Positions 1 through 9,548 of a DNA stretch of 64,000 nucleotides are shown piece by piece (within the stretch, counting starts at the first letter, position 1; each line of letters starts with the position of its first letter). Both the position numbers and the translations under genes were made by a program. Origin of the DNA: Lyngbya aestuarii BL J (GTDB lineage Bacteria > Cyanobacteriota > Cyanobacteriia > Cyanobacteriales > Microcoleaceae); assembly GCF_000478195.2 (NCBI RefSeq), contig NZ_AUZM01000004.1, positions 118,012 through 182,011 on the forward strand, read 5' to 3'. The notes beneath the pieces were generated by a model. That model searched no databases. It was not told the origin of the DNA and was given only the letters and a program-made list of their open reading frames with translations.

Positions 1-354
<354 letters not shown>

Positions 355-1080
355 GTGAACAACATCCGTACCGTTTCTGATACCAAACGCGCTTTCTATA
401 GCATTCACACTCGTCCGATCAATTCAGTTTACCGTCGGGTGATCGAGGAGTTGATGGTTGAGATGCACCTACTGTCGGTCAATGTGGATTTCCAGTATGA
501 TCCCATTTATGCTTTGGGTGTCGTAACTGCTTTCGACCGTTTTATGCAAGGATATCTACCCGAATCTGATAAGGAGTCTATTTTCAATGCTTTGATCAAT
601 GCTCTACAGGATGATCCCCAACGCTATCGAGCCGAAGCCCAGCGATTGCAGGAATTTGCTCAAACTCTCTCTGTTGAGGATATTGTCTCTTGGGTTGATG
701 ATGCGGCTAACTCTGAAGTTCAAAACGACTTGCAGGGTTCTTTTCAAAAGATTGCCACCACTCCCAAGTACAAATATAGTCGCATCTTGGCTATTGGTTT
801 ATTCACCCTGATTGAACAAGCCGATCCTCAAGCAATGGAAGACAAGGAAGCAACCCAGCAAACTCTGACTCAACTTGCTTCGGGATTAAACTTACCCCTG
901 GACAAATTACAAAAGGATCTAGAACTCTATCGCAGCAATTTAGAGAAATTGAAGCAAGCTCGTATTGTTATGGACGAAATGACTCAAGCCGAACGTAAAC
1001 GGCGAGAACAACGGGCTGCTAAACCCGCCGTTAGTCCTACTCCTGAGTCGGCACCGGAAGAGGTTTCTTCTGACTCCTGA
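355..1080 (+). CDS. thf1: Thf1/Psb29, thylakoid formation / photosystem II biogenesis protein
   Basis: 241 residues, the usual family length. The N-terminus MNNIRTVSDTKRAFYSIHTR and the segment VDFQYDPIYALGVVTAFDRF are hallmark Thf1/Psb29 sequence. The C-terminus is a charged predicted coiled coil (about residues 190-225, rich in K, E, R and Q). In cyanobacteria this protein is linked to photosystem II assembly and turnover and to FtsH protease stability, and it associates with thylakoids. The start is GTG at 355: the ATG at 348 is in another frame and stops after ten codons, while the GTG start reproduces the family N-terminus exactly. No Shine-Dalgarno sequence is evident, which fits a very short leader. 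Confidence 0.95.
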   Translation: MNNIRTVSDTKRAFYSIHTRPINSVYRRVIEELMVEMHLLSVNVDFQYDPIYALGVVTAFDRFMQGYLPESDKESIFNALINALQDDPQRYRAEAQRLQEFAQTLSVEDIVSWVDDAANSEVQNDLQGSFQKIATTPKYKYSRILAIGLFTLIEQADPQAMEDKEATQQTLTQLASGLNLPLDKLQKDLELYRSNLEKLKQARIVMDEMTQAERKRREQRAAKPAVSPTPESAPEEVSSDS

Positions 1081-1285
1081 AAATGTCTATGCTCACCTGG
1101 CTCTAACAAGTCCTCGCTCGCGTATAGACTTGTATGGAACGATTCAATTTCTGCTTGCTGAGAATTTCTGCGGGGGTTTAAGCTGTCAGAGTTGCGATTA
1201 TTCCCGCTTGCTTTTTCGGTGTGCGCTTTACCGCTTCTAGAATCTAAGCACATCAACGGTCTCACCAATTGAGCCAGAAGCTTAT

Positions 1286-1311
1286 ATCCCCCAGTTTAAA
1301 AGGCGGGGGAT
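1286..1311. terminator. Hairpin between convergent thf1 and comFB
   Basis: ATCCCCC (1286-1292) pairs with GGGGGAT (1305-1311) across a 12-base loop. It sits between two converging genes, so it could serve both strands as a terminator, although the T-tract is poor. The rest of 1081-1319 shows no convincing gene. Confidence 0.6.
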
Positions 1312-1319
1312 CTTAAGCA

Positions 1320-1847
1320 TTATGGTTCGTAATTTTCAGCATAAGTCTTGAGCAAGTCACTGATGTTATCGAGGACACCTTTACCGGAAGATTGTCCGAA
1401 TACAGTTTTGTTTTGTGCAACTCGGTCTAGATTTAGATTAATGGCCTCTTTGACCTGACCCGAAATCATCTCGTAGAGGTCTTCTCTGGCTCTTGAACGC
1501 TGATATTGGGCGCCTTCTTCGGTTGTCGCATAGAGAGGAGGAAGTCGGTTGAGTGCATAGGCAGCGATGTCTCCGACATCAAGCGATGGTTCATTGTTAT
1601 CCTCAATATCGGCAATTCTAGCGATCGCTTCACTGAGAACCAACTCCTCCATAACGTTGATAAACTGTTTACGGGGTAGAACAACCACTTCACCTGTTAA
1701 CAAGGCTCCCATGAGGCGATCAAGTGCCATGTACTCCTCGATGGAGAGTTCGGATGCTGTATTGCAAATGCGTCCGACTTCAGCCTCCATAGAAGGCGTT
1801 AAGTAACCATCTTGTAAAGCTTGCTCAACAATTTTCTCAATACTCAT
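1320..1847 (-). CDS. ComFB-family protein (late competence development family)
   Basis: 175 residues from the ATG at 1847, which has AAAGGT just upstream; a longer reading from 1868 adds only seven residues and lacks such a site. The protein starts MSIEKIVEQALQDGYLTP. The block AAYALNRLPPLYATTEEG is the characteristic ComFB core. ComFB proteins were named from the Bacillus comF operon. In cyanobacteria members have been reported as cyclic-di-nucleotide receptors tied to cell size or motility, so a second-messenger-sensing role is plausible but inferred here. The protein is all-alpha and soluble, with no signal peptide. Its neighbours do not form an operon with it. Confidence 0.85.
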   Translation of the reverse strand: MSIEKIVEQALQDGYLTPSMEAEVGRICNTASELSIEEYMALDRLMGALLTGEVVVLPRKQFINVMEELVLSEAIARIADIEDNNEPSLDVGDIAAYALNRLPPLYATTEEGAQYQRSRAREDLYEMISGQVKEAINLNLDRVAQNKTVFGQSSGKGVLDNISDLLKTYAENYEP

Positions 1848-2121
1848 AAGACCTTTAATACAGAACATCGCAGAACGGAGTGAACTTGTCTGTATTTGTC
1901 TGACTCAGGAGAAACAGCAATTCTCGCCTCTCCGACGACCTTGAGTCGGACAAATGTTTTCAATGATTTAGCTGTTTGTTAGTTTGGAGGGGCTACAAGA
2001 AAGCGCTTGAGACATTTTCTGTCTGTTCTAGCACATTGGCTAAGAATAACATAATAACTCCCCCTTTTCCCTATACAGAATACAGAACTTTATCCTCCGA
2101 TCAATTCTTTTCTCGCGAGAG

Positions 2122-2796
2122 TTAATGGCCTTTCTGTACAATCAGATAGATCGGTTTGTAGCGCACAATAAAATTGCTCATTATATCTCGTTCTGCGGGG
2201 GTTGGTGTTGCCAAACAGCCTGCTGTTCCGGTTTGGGAGTTGTTGTCAAAGGTAGAAGGATCATAGTGTAGCCCAAATCCGCCTCGGTTTGTCTCAAAGG
2301 TCGGAGTAACAGGCGACCACACCCCCCCAAACTCGCCCGGAGCATATTCTACATGACCTGGATAATCAAAGGTATATACCCCAAACGGAATCGGAGTTTG
2401 AGATCCCGGTACTTCGGAGGGATCTTGTAAACCGACCCGACCTGAAACACAGCGTATCCGATCAATCACCTGACCTGTGGTATCGATTAATTCAGTTTGA
2501 TACACTTTTAACCCTCCGGCAATGATTTCGGATGTTTGAGTGGTCACGACTTTTGCACCACTGAGTCCAAAGTCGGTTGAGGAGGGCTGTTCGGAAAGGG
2601 GAACAAAGGTGAGAAACTCCATCGCCACCCAACGATTTTGGCCAATCGCTACCCAAGTCCAATTTCCGACGGGAACGGGAGAACCTATGACTGTAACTTT
2701 TGTACCGTTTTCTAGAGTATCAACTATCTCACCATTTGGACGATAACGAACATTTAAAGTATCTCCTTGCGTTCTCACAATTGCAGTCTTACTCAT
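2122..2796 (-). CDS. SH3b plus L,D-transpeptidase-like (YkuD-type) protein
   Basis: 224 residues from the ATG at 2796. AAAAGGAG at 2806-2813 is nine bases upstream; a TTG at 2799 is an alternative. Residues about 3-65 look like a bacterial SH3 domain (TLNVRYRPNGEIVDTLENG). The C-terminal half carries GGFGLHYDPSTF followed by GTAGCLAT, which matches the His ... G-x-x-G-Cys pattern of L,D-transpeptidase catalytic domains, with the Cys as the candidate nucleophile. There is no signal peptide, which is odd for a wall enzyme. It lies in a minus-strand run with a small membrane protein and a LysM protein. Wall-directed function is an inference; the peptidase fold assignment is moderate. Confidence 0.6.
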   Translation of the reverse strand: MSKTAIVRTQGDTLNVRYRPNGEIVDTLENGTKVTVIGSPVPVGNWTWVAIGQNRWVAMEFLTFVPLSEQPSSTDFGLSGAKVVTTQTSEIIAGGLKVYQTELIDTTGQVIDRIRCVSGRVGLQDPSEVPGSQTPIPFGVYTFDYPGHVEYAPGEFGGVWSPVTPTFETNRGGFGLHYDPSTFDNNSQTGTAGCLATPTPAERDIMSNFIVRYKPIYLIVQKGH

Positions 2797-2872
2797 CAAT
2801 GTTTTCTCCTTTTAGAAATAGATGAGGTTTAAAAACAAAACTCTCTATGGCCTGATTTAATTGCAGCTTTGC

Positions 2873-3067
2873 TTAAATTTTATGGGGTAAAGGTTTAATC
2901 CAGAGGGCGGTCAAAAATATCGGTGTACCGCCAATTAATCCCAAGATTAACCATCGATTAAAGCGACGCCCTTTTTGTTTAGCAATTAAAGCAGCAATTC
3001 CCCCAATTAAACAATGAAAAAAAAGTAAAAACACAGTCAAAGCTGGATCGATGTCTAAATTAAGCAT
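2873..3067 (-). CDS. Small two-helix membrane protein, unknown
   Basis: 64 residues from the ATG at 3067 (a TTG two codons earlier is possible). Two hydrophobic segments are separated by a basic turn: ALTVFLLFFHCLIGGIAALI, then KQKGRRFNRW, then LILGLIGGTPIFLTALWI. I do not recognise a family. Its place between two wall-related genes on the same strand would suit a membrane partner, but the layout of two helices with a short basic loop is common and proves nothing. Confidence 0.5.
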   Translation of the reverse strand: MLNLDIDPALTVFLLFFHCLIGGIAALIAKQKGRRFNRWLILGLIGGTPIFLTALWIKPLPHKI

Positions 3068-3279
3068 TATCAATCTGGAGTGACGGATTTTAAACAGAAT
3101 AACACAACTGTCTAAAGTGATTCAAGTGGAGGGGTTCATTTCTATTCAATCAACAGACTAAACAAGATTCTGAACGATCAATAATGAGTAATTAATTAGA
3201 CGTTAATTGTAGAATTATCAAAAGTTTTCACCTTCTTTAGTTCTTCCTATTTCATCATTAAATTAACTTTTGTCTAAAA

Positions 3280-4143
3280 CTAATGTTGTAAACTCTGATA
3301 AACTCTAGCTTTTTCAGGGGAAAAACTCAAAGTCCCTGTAATTGTTTTATGGAGGATAATTTCATTAACAAATGCTTGAGCTTCACCTCGATGCTGTAGA
3401 TTCCAAGCGGCATATAAACTGGGTGTATAGCGGTCATCTTTCCCGACTCCAAAATCATCATAAATCACCCAGAAAACCTCAAGAGTGTAATCATGATCTG
3501 TATTCAGGGTAAATCGTTTGAGCAGTAAATCTGCACCTTGAATGCCTCCAATGGTTGCAAACAACGTTAAATCAGCTTTGCCCGGTTTAAACGCAAAATG
3601 AGGAATAGAAACTTTCAGCGCCTGAACATCAATGTTGTGAACATTTGCTTGGAGTTGTAGTTGTTGTTGAACTTGAGGAATAATTTGATACCAAACTTGT
3701 TTAAAAGGTTGTGAATCTTCAACTAACCGAGATAAAGGTGAATCAACTTCATGTTGATAAATACCACCTTTCCCCTGCAAAAAATGTTCAATCAGAGGTT
3801 TAAGGATTTTTTGATCGACAATTAAATTTGAGGGAGAATAGCGAATAAAAGCTTGATAAACTTTGCTCAAAAGAGGCGATAAAGGACTCAACTCATCCGG
3901 TGATAAAAAATCATCTCCTTGCCCATATCCAGAAGTGGGATGCAACCGTTCACCTATTTTAATCGGGAGATAAACCCTTTGACCTGCTTGCAGTTCAAAA
4001 GAGTCTGGGGAGATAAAACGAGTTCCGTTTTGTTGACGAATTTCTCGCCAGCAATCGCGATTTCTAAACTCTTTTTCAGCGATACTTTTTAGTGTATCTC
4101 CAGCTTGTACAGTGTAGGAGGTATCAAAAACAATCTTAGTCAT
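3280..4143 (-). CDS. LysM-domain protein with an uncharacterised C-terminal domain
   Basis: 287 residues from the ATG at 4143. The N-terminus (about residues 8-62, YTVQAGDTLKSIAEKEF ... LQAGQRVYLPI) is one LysM domain, a peptidoglycan or chitin-type glycan binder. The remaining ~220 residues have no obvious membrane helix. They end in a conserved-looking block, DDFGVGKDDRYTP followed by AAWNLQHR and NEIILHKTITG, that resembles the C-terminal part of DUF3289-like domains; this match is from memory and weak. No signal peptide is present. A cytoplasmic LysM protein would be typical of phage-tail-like or secreted-by-machine cargo, but no such machine is in the window. Confidence 0.65.
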   Translation of the reverse strand: MTKIVFDTSYTVQAGDTLKSIAEKEFRNRDCWREIRQQNGTRFISPDSFELQAGQRVYLPIKIGERLHPTSGYGQGDDFLSPDELSPLSPLLSKVYQAFIRYSPSNLIVDQKILKPLIEHFLQGKGGIYQHEVDSPLSRLVEDSQPFKQVWYQIIPQVQQQLQLQANVHNIDVQALKVSIPHFAFKPGKADLTLFATIGGIQGADLLLKRFTLNTDHDYTLEVFWVIYDDFGVGKDDRYTPSLYAAWNLQHRGEAQAFVNEIILHKTITGTLSFSPEKARVYQSLQH

Positions 4144-4455
4144 TTTCAACCTTTACTTAACATAATCTAATCTTTCAACTCTTTAACGAAACCTTCCGTA
4201 AAATTTGATCTTAAACTCAAACAGGTAATCACAGCAATTGTTCAGAACCGGGAAAAACCTACATTACACGATATCTATTGAATCTAACTTCTAATCCTAA
4301 AAATAGCCAGTCACACATTTAAGGGACGTTTACCCAGAAGACATTTCAGACATTCTGTGTATTCAAAGGAGTGGGACAATGATGACATCTAGAGAAATAC
4401 ACGATACATTAAGCTAACAAGGATTCAAAATCAAAAACAAGCTGAGGATTGGTAG
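4144..4455. other. Intergenic, divergent
   Basis: A 312-base AT-rich spacer between the LysM gene and the oxidoreductase. I see no gene, strong hairpin or recognisable operator in it. GAGGAT lies just before the 4456 ATG and serves as its ribosome-binding site. Confidence 0.4.
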
Positions 4456-5406
4456 ATGAAAGCGGTTATTTTTAATCAATATGGTTCAGCCAACGTGTTG
4501 GAATATCGAGAGATAGACACCCCCAAAATTAAACCGGATGAATTATTAGTTAAAATCTCCGCAACCAGTATAAACCCCGTTGACTGGAAAATCCGACAGG
4601 GACATTTACAATTAATCTCCGGTTACAACTTCCCCAAACAAATTGGCGCTGACTTGTCAGGGGTTGTCGTAGAAGTGGGGGAACGAGTTACAGGCTTTCA
4701 ACCGGGGGATGAAGTCTACACCAGTCTTAACCCGGTTTCTGGCGGGGCTTGCGCCCAATACGCTGCGGTTAAAGCTATTTCTACCGCCCTTAAACCCTCA
4801 ACCATGACTTACGAAGAAGCAGCGGCGGTTCCCCTTGCGGGCCTAACTGCGTTACAATCTTTGTTTGATTTGGGTCAAATTCGACCGGGACAAAAAGTAT
4901 TAATTAATGGCGCTTCGGGTGGTGTCGGAACCTACGCGGTACAAATTGCTAAAGCGATGGAAACTGAAGTTACGGGAGTTTGTAGCACCGCCAATTTAGA
5001 ACGGGTAAAACAGTTAGGCGCCGATATTGTCATTGACTACACTCAAGTTGATTTTACCCAACAAGGGACTCAATACGACATTATTTTAGATGCAGTGGGA
5101 AAACAAATTTTTTCTAACTGTGAGAAGGTTTTAAAACCCGATGGAATTTATATTTCTACCCTTCCCACTCCTGAAAATATTCTCGCCTCTGCTCAAACTT
5201 GGTTGTTTCCCGGTAAATCTGCTAAATTAGTTTTGGCACAGCCCAATCGTCGCGATTTAGATGCGTTGCGGGATTGGATAGAAGCAGGTAAAATTCAATC
5301 GGTAATTGATCGGGTTTTTCCCCTTTCTGATATTATTGAAGCCCACAATTACAGCGAAACGGGGCGAGCGGTTGGTAAGATTGTTTGTGTTGTTGAAAGC
5401 GATTAA
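4456..5406 (+). CDS. NAD(P)H:quinone oxidoreductase-like, zinc-free MDR family
   Basis: 316 residues. The N-terminal GroES-like domain begins MKAVIFNQYGSANVLEYREI and includes INPVDWKIRQG. The Rossmann cofactor site is INGASGGVGTYAVQIAK at about residues 150-166. Cys/His zinc-ligand motifs of classical alcohol dehydrogenases are absent, so this is the quinone-oxidoreductase branch of medium-chain reductases. Expected role: NAD(P)H-dependent reduction of quinones or reactive enones in the cytosol; the true substrate is unknown. It stands alone, and a pair of hairpins follows at 5418-5505 before the converging dynamin gene. Confidence 0.85.
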   Translation: MKAVIFNQYGSANVLEYREIDTPKIKPDELLVKISATSINPVDWKIRQGHLQLISGYNFPKQIGADLSGVVVEVGERVTGFQPGDEVYTSLNPVSGGACAQYAAVKAISTALKPSTMTYEEAAAVPLAGLTALQSLFDLGQIRPGQKVLINGASGGVGTYAVQIAKAMETEVTGVCSTANLERVKQLGADIVIDYTQVDFTQQGTQYDIILDAVGKQIFSNCEKVLKPDGIYISTLPTPENILASAQTWLFPGKSAKLVLAQPNRRDLDALRDWIEAGKIQSVIDRVFPLSDIIEAHNYSETGRAVGKIVCVVESD

Positions 5407-5417
5407 TAAATTCGTCG

Positions 5418-5437
5418 GGGCGCTGAGGTTGGCGCCC
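5418..5437. terminator. GGGCGC/GCGCCC hairpin downstream of the oxidoreductase
   Basis: GGGCGC (5418-5423), an 8-base loop, then GCGCCC (5432-5437). It lies 11 bases after the stop codon. The same palindromic design recurs at 7981-8000 and 43822-43841, so it may be a dispersed repeat that also acts as a transcript end. Confidence 0.55.
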
Positions 5438-5450
5438 AAAAGAAAATAAA

Positions 5451-5505
5451 GTGCATCAGACAAAAAGGTTTATGGTGAAACCGTGAAATTAATAATCTGA
5501 TGCAC
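5451..5505. repeat. Inverted repeat GTGCATCAGA / TCTGATGCAC
   Basis: Perfect 10-bp arms at 5451-5460 and 5496-5505 enclose 35 bases that hold a smaller stem (GGTTT ... AAACC). It sits between the converging oxidoreductase and dynamin genes. It could be a bidirectional terminator or a short palindromic mobile repeat. Confidence 0.6.
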
Positions 5506-5516
5506 CCTACCAGGGG

Positions 5517-7799
5517 TTAAATGTTAGGGAGAGTAAACTCTGTAAAACCGTTATCCTGTAAATCTTGATTAATGCTATCAACAGCTTGATTAAAAGTGCC
5601 AATATTGGCTTTTACTTTGTCTTTCTCCTGTTGAATTTCTTTAATTTTACGTTCAGCATCCTTTTCTATTTTCTGTTCTAGCTGAGTACGAGCAGGTTCA
5701 TGGTGAGCAATAATGACTCCTACTAGATGATCTGCACCGGGTAAAAGATGAGAGTTAATGGTTTCATTAATCGTAGTCCGAAATCGGTGCATAATGGTGT
5801 GCTTAACTTTTTTGCTAAAATCAATTTCCAAAAGTTGTCGAACAGCAGGTTCAGCAGTTAACATTCCTTGAAAATCTGTGCTTTGACAAGCTTGATATAG
5901 CGTTTGTCGCAGTTGAAAATGAGGAACGGTTCCTTCTTGGTAAAATAAAGCGGTTTCTCGGATATAGGGTTCACATTCGGTTCGAGCTTCGTTTGTAATT
6001 GCATGAATTACCTCTTGACGCAAATCTTGATCGAGATTTTGATGAATTCCCGCATCATTCCCCAACAATTTTTCTAGCCGTTGGTAATATTCAGCACTGG
6101 AGACATTGTGAGTTAATTGATTGAAGAAATTATTCACCAATTGTTGAGAAGATGCAGTTAAAACTTTTTTCAGTCCATTGGTGAGATAGTAAAACGCTTC
6201 TGACAAAATCGCCATCACCGGAACAACGACATTTTCTTCATGGCTTCTTAACGCTAATTGATGCGTTTCTTCAACGGAAAAGTTAGCGATCAAACGGTCA
6301 AGCTCATTGAGCATATTTTTCTGAAGTTTACGATAATCTTTTTCTAAACGATTGTTATTGTTCGTCGCAAAAGCTTCATTGAGTTGTTCCTTAATATGTT
6401 CGGAAAAATCTTTACCAATTAGATGTAAGTCTAAGGCTAGTTTTTTCAATTCTCCATGTTTAATTTCCTCAACATCAACGGGTTTACTTTCCAACTCATC
6501 TCTCAAGTTAAAGTAATGTTTTATCAATTCATTACAGATGGGTTGAAGATCCTCTGCTAATGCTTGAAAGAGTTCGGGTTTACGTTTGTGCATGAGATAA
6601 TAGTTCAGCTTTTCTTTAAACCCTTCAACTCCACTTTCTTGAATTAACTGATCCAGTAATTTGTTACCATGAGCATTGATAATTGCTTGAAATTTTTCTT
6701 TTGTATTTTTTGCAGCATTAATTTCAGGAGTAGCAGGAAATACATCAGGATCTACTTTCTCGGGAGTGCCAAAGTAGCGATTAAACTCGCTCTTAAATTC
6801 ATCTGGTACTTCAAATTCAGAATTTTTTCGACGCAAAGAACCATAAAACCCTAACATTGCACTGGTTTTATAAACTCGTCCTTTTTGCTGTTCTTGGTGA
6901 AACTCGGAACGAATTACATCTTCTAGTAGTTGATGAAGTTTTCGGTTGTACCATGTCGCATCAATACGATTGAATACATAGAAAATGCGATCGCCTACTC
7001 CGGGAGCCTTACGAATGTGTTCAATGAGATCAATTTCCGCTTCTGTTAGCGCTCCTTTTGAAGCTGTTTGCAAAACATAAACCACTGCGGAAGTATCAGA
7101 ATCAGTGATTTTATTCTTGGCAATTTCAGCATGAATTAATAGAGGCGCATCTATCCCCGGAGTGTCTACGATAACAATTCCATTTTCTAGTAAGGAATTG
7201 TGACAGTAATATTTGATTTGCTTGAAAACGGCTGCATTTTCCCAACGAACATAGTTTTCTGCGTCCTCTAAATTGATAGCTTTTTTCCGATCATTTTGAA
7301 TATTTTCTTTGTTCTTTTCAAAACCCGTAAGCAACTGTTGAAGTAATTCGGCTTGTTTTGCTTGTGCTAAGTTTCCGTCTAGCGTTGATCGATTCTGTTT
7401 TTGTTCGGCTTGTTCTCGCAGGTTTTGAATGCTATCAGGTTCATCCAAGTTTACGCTGTCTGCTAAGTTTAGCTTCTCACAAAGTTCGGAAATTTGTTTT
7501 TGAATTTCGGTTTTGCTAAAGAAGTAAAGAACTGCTTCTTCGTCATCTTGCTTTTGAGCATATTCAACGTAACATACAGTTCCGGTTGCAACTCCTTCGG
7601 AAGCAAAAAGCAATTTACGCTCTAACAGCGTATTAATTAAGGTAGATTTACCCGCACTAAAGGTTCCGGCAAAAACGATTTCAAATCGGGGAGAAGTGGC
7701 TTTGTGTAGAGAACGTTGAACTGCTGCTGTATCTACAACAATACCAGCATTAGAGATTAAGTTTAGCAGAGCGTCAACCTGATTTTGTAAGGCAGCCAT
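5517..7799 (-). CDS. Dynamin-like GTPase
   Basis: 760 residues. GTPase motifs in order: G1 GTFSAGKS at 45-52, a G2-like threonine in EGVATGT (about 69-73), G3 DTPG at 211-214, G4 NRID at 276-279 (a variant of N/T-K-x-D). A long insert rich in E, Q and K separates G2 from G3. The rest is helical, with repeated charged stretches and a C-terminal coiled coil (EQKIEKDAERKIKEIQQEKD). This is the layout of bacterial dynamin-like proteins, large GTPases that remodel membranes; Nostoc BDLP is the best-known relative in cyanobacteria. No clear transmembrane paddle is seen. AGGTT upstream of the ATG gives a weak ribosome-binding site. It is monocistronic, and a partner dynamin is absent. Confidence 0.85.
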   Translation of the reverse strand: MAALQNQVDALLNLISNAGIVVDTAAVQRSLHKATSPRFEIVFAGTFSAGKSTLINTLLERKLLFASEGVATGTVCYVEYAQKQDDEEAVLYFFSKTEIQKQISELCEKLNLADSVNLDEPDSIQNLREQAEQKQNRSTLDGNLAQAKQAELLQQLLTGFEKNKENIQNDRKKAINLEDAENYVRWENAAVFKQIKYYCHNSLLENGIVIVDTPGIDAPLLIHAEIAKNKITDSDTSAVVYVLQTASKGALTEAEIDLIEHIRKAPGVGDRIFYVFNRIDATWYNRKLHQLLEDVIRSEFHQEQQKGRVYKTSAMLGFYGSLRRKNSEFEVPDEFKSEFNRYFGTPEKVDPDVFPATPEINAAKNTKEKFQAIINAHGNKLLDQLIQESGVEGFKEKLNYYLMHKRKPELFQALAEDLQPICNELIKHYFNLRDELESKPVDVEEIKHGELKKLALDLHLIGKDFSEHIKEQLNEAFATNNNNRLEKDYRKLQKNMLNELDRLIANFSVEETHQLALRSHEENVVVPVMAILSEAFYYLTNGLKKVLTASSQQLVNNFFNQLTHNVSSAEYYQRLEKLLGNDAGIHQNLDQDLRQEVIHAITNEARTECEPYIRETALFYQEGTVPHFQLRQTLYQACQSTDFQGMLTAEPAVRQLLEIDFSKKVKHTIMHRFRTTINETINSHLLPGADHLVGVIIAHHEPARTQLEQKIEKDAERKIKEIQQEKDKVKANIGTFNQAVDSINQDLQDNGFTEFTLPNI

Positions 7800-8349
7800 T
7801 GTGTAACCTGTTGGGGTAGAGTTTTGTTTTTATTTTTCTATAAGCAAGCTACAGAAATCGTCGGGATAATTTCGGAAAAACTTTGAGATTTTTTTTGAGA
7901 AAAATATTGAGTATTTTTATTTATAAATAACTGTATATTGATGTTTATATGACTTGATATAAACGAGTGTAAAAAATATAGGGGCGTAATGCTTGCGCCC
8001 TCTAGGTGTTAAATTAAGTTGGCAATGCGATCGCAATATCTTAGCTATAGCAATCAGAAACCATTTAAAAAGGATATCGCCCCCAAACCCCCAATACTGG
8101 GGGCTTTGAACAGATTAAATTTTTGCAAATCATTTCACACTGCTATATATAGCACTACGCGAATACCTGTTTGACATTTCTAAATCCTAAAACTCCTTCA
8201 CAGTCTACTGTTCCCAGATCCGGTGTTCCCTGTTCCCGATTCAAGTAGCGCTATATTTACCCCAGTTGTGGAACGAGTTCACCGAATGGCGGGTCAATGA
8301 GGTACATTAGCATCATGGGAACCCTGATGAGATTGAGGATATAGAACTC
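7800..8349. other. 550-base intergenic region with several palindromes
   Basis: No convincing gene. Contents: a GGGCG/CGCCC hairpin at 7981-8000, a HIP1-type TGCGATCGCA near 8036, a CCCCCA/TGGGGG hairpin near 8084-8104, the perfect palindrome TGCTATATATAGCA at 8141-8154, and 'TGTTCCC'-type short repeats around 8208-8240. Such low-information repeats are common in filamentous cyanobacterial intergenic DNA. No clear promoter was identified for the downstream methyltransferase. Confidence 0.5.
7981..8000. repeat. GGGCG/CGCCC palindromic repeat copy
   Basis: GGGCG (7982-7986) and CGCCC (7996-8000) form a hairpin with a 9-base loop. It is of the same design as the elements at 5418-5437 and 43822-43841. 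Confidence 0.5.
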
Positions 8350-9405
8350 GTGGTAGCGAATCAGCCGATAACGATGAGCGATCCAGCCGTTTTAGAAGAC
8401 GCACTTCTGCTGAAGGTAAAGCGACTCACATCAGCGAGAGGACAGCTTGTTTTACCTTGTGTACCCGCACTTTTAGACCAATATGTAGAACAGTTTCACG
8501 GCTTACTGGTGGCGTTGGGACAAAATTTCACACCCAACGAAATGCAGGCTTTGCGTCAGCTTGTTCACAAGAAACTGACAGAAGGATACAACGCTTCACC
8601 TCATGCTCGTTTAGTCTTCAAATACGAGCCACCCGATCCAACACATGGACTGACTCAGGGGCTAAGATTAACAGTAACAACAGAAGTCCTCACCATTGAA
8701 AACAAATATCAACGTTGGCTTTCAACTCGCGAAGGGCCATTGTTTGGTTCTCATCCAGATGCTAAACTGATGGCGATCGCTTCTCAACTGGGATCTGCGG
8801 CTCAGACTCCAATTTTAGACGTGGGTGCAGGAGTGGGGCGCAATACGGTTCCTCTAGCTCAACGAGGACATCCGGTGGATGCGGTAGAACTCACCCCCGA
8901 ATTTGCTCAAATTATCGCGAATACGGTAAAAGCCGAAAATCTACCTGTGCGGGTGGTTCAAAGCAATATTCTGAACCCGTCTCTGAAACTCCCGCAAAAA
9001 TATTATAAATTAGCAGTTGTTGCTGAAGTGGTTTCCCATTTTCGTACCCTTGAGCAAGTGCGAACTTTATTGAAAGTGATGTGTGATGCCATTCAACCGG
9101 GAGGCTTACTGCTGTTTAGCACATTTGTCGCTACCGATGGCTATGAACCCGATGAGAAGGTGCGAGAAATGTCTCAGGTGCAATGGTCTTATCTACTGAC
9201 TCGCCCCGAGTTAAAGGGAGCAATGCAGGGTTTGCCCCTACAGGTTTTGTCGGATGAGTCGGTGTATGAATATGAACGGACTCATTTAAGCGCCAAAGCA
9301 TGGCCGCCTACGCCTTGGTTTGAACATTGGGCTTTGGGTCGCGATGTGTTTCCCATTCCCAACCCACCAATGTCTTTACGATGGATATTATGTCAAGTAA
9401 ATTAA
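8350..9405 (+). CDS. Class I SAM-dependent methyltransferase, substrate unknown
   Basis: 351 residues from the GTG at 8350, which has GAGGAT about 12 bases upstream; an ATG eight codons in has no such site. Motif I is ILDVGAGVGRNTVPLAQ (about 155-171), followed by the acidic VDAVE (176-180) that binds the ribose. Later NPPMSLRWIL sits near the C-terminus. About 130 residues precede the methyltransferase domain with no family that I recognise; they may be a substrate-recognition region. The protein is soluble, with no signal peptide. A lytic transglycosylase follows 143 bases downstream on the same strand, but nothing links the two functionally. Confidence 0.75.
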   Translation: MVANQPITMSDPAVLEDALLLKVKRLTSARGQLVLPCVPALLDQYVEQFHGLLVALGQNFTPNEMQALRQLVHKKLTEGYNASPHARLVFKYEPPDPTHGLTQGLRLTVTTEVLTIENKYQRWLSTREGPLFGSHPDAKLMAIASQLGSAAQTPILDVGAGVGRNTVPLAQRGHPVDAVELTPEFAQIIANTVKAENLPVRVVQSNILNPSLKLPQKYYKLAVVAEVVSHFRTLEQVRTLLKVMCDAIQPGGLLLFSTFVATDGYEPDEKVREMSQVQWSYLLTRPELKGAMQGLPLQVLSDESVYEYERTHLSAKAWPPTPWFEHWALGRDVFPIPNPPMSLRWILCQVN

Positions 9406-9548
9406 TCCCGTTCAATAAATTGTAAATGGTAAACGGATTAAAATTCTTGTTAATCTTCTGTTGAGAAAACAAATCAAACGTTTTGACAACAAACTTCTAA
9501 TAAAATCACGATTAACCCCTGAACATTGACCACAGAGCAAATTCCATC

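Noticed and set aside
984..1268. 94-codon reading on the minus strand overlapping the end of thf1
   Set aside because: Low-complexity, charged translation with no family or ribosome-binding site; most likely a shadow of thf1 and its downstream spacer.
1205..1280. tRNA-like pattern (D-arm-like GGCTCAATTGGTGAG on the minus strand)
   Set aside because: No matching anticodon stem or T-arm could be built, so it is not a tRNA gene.
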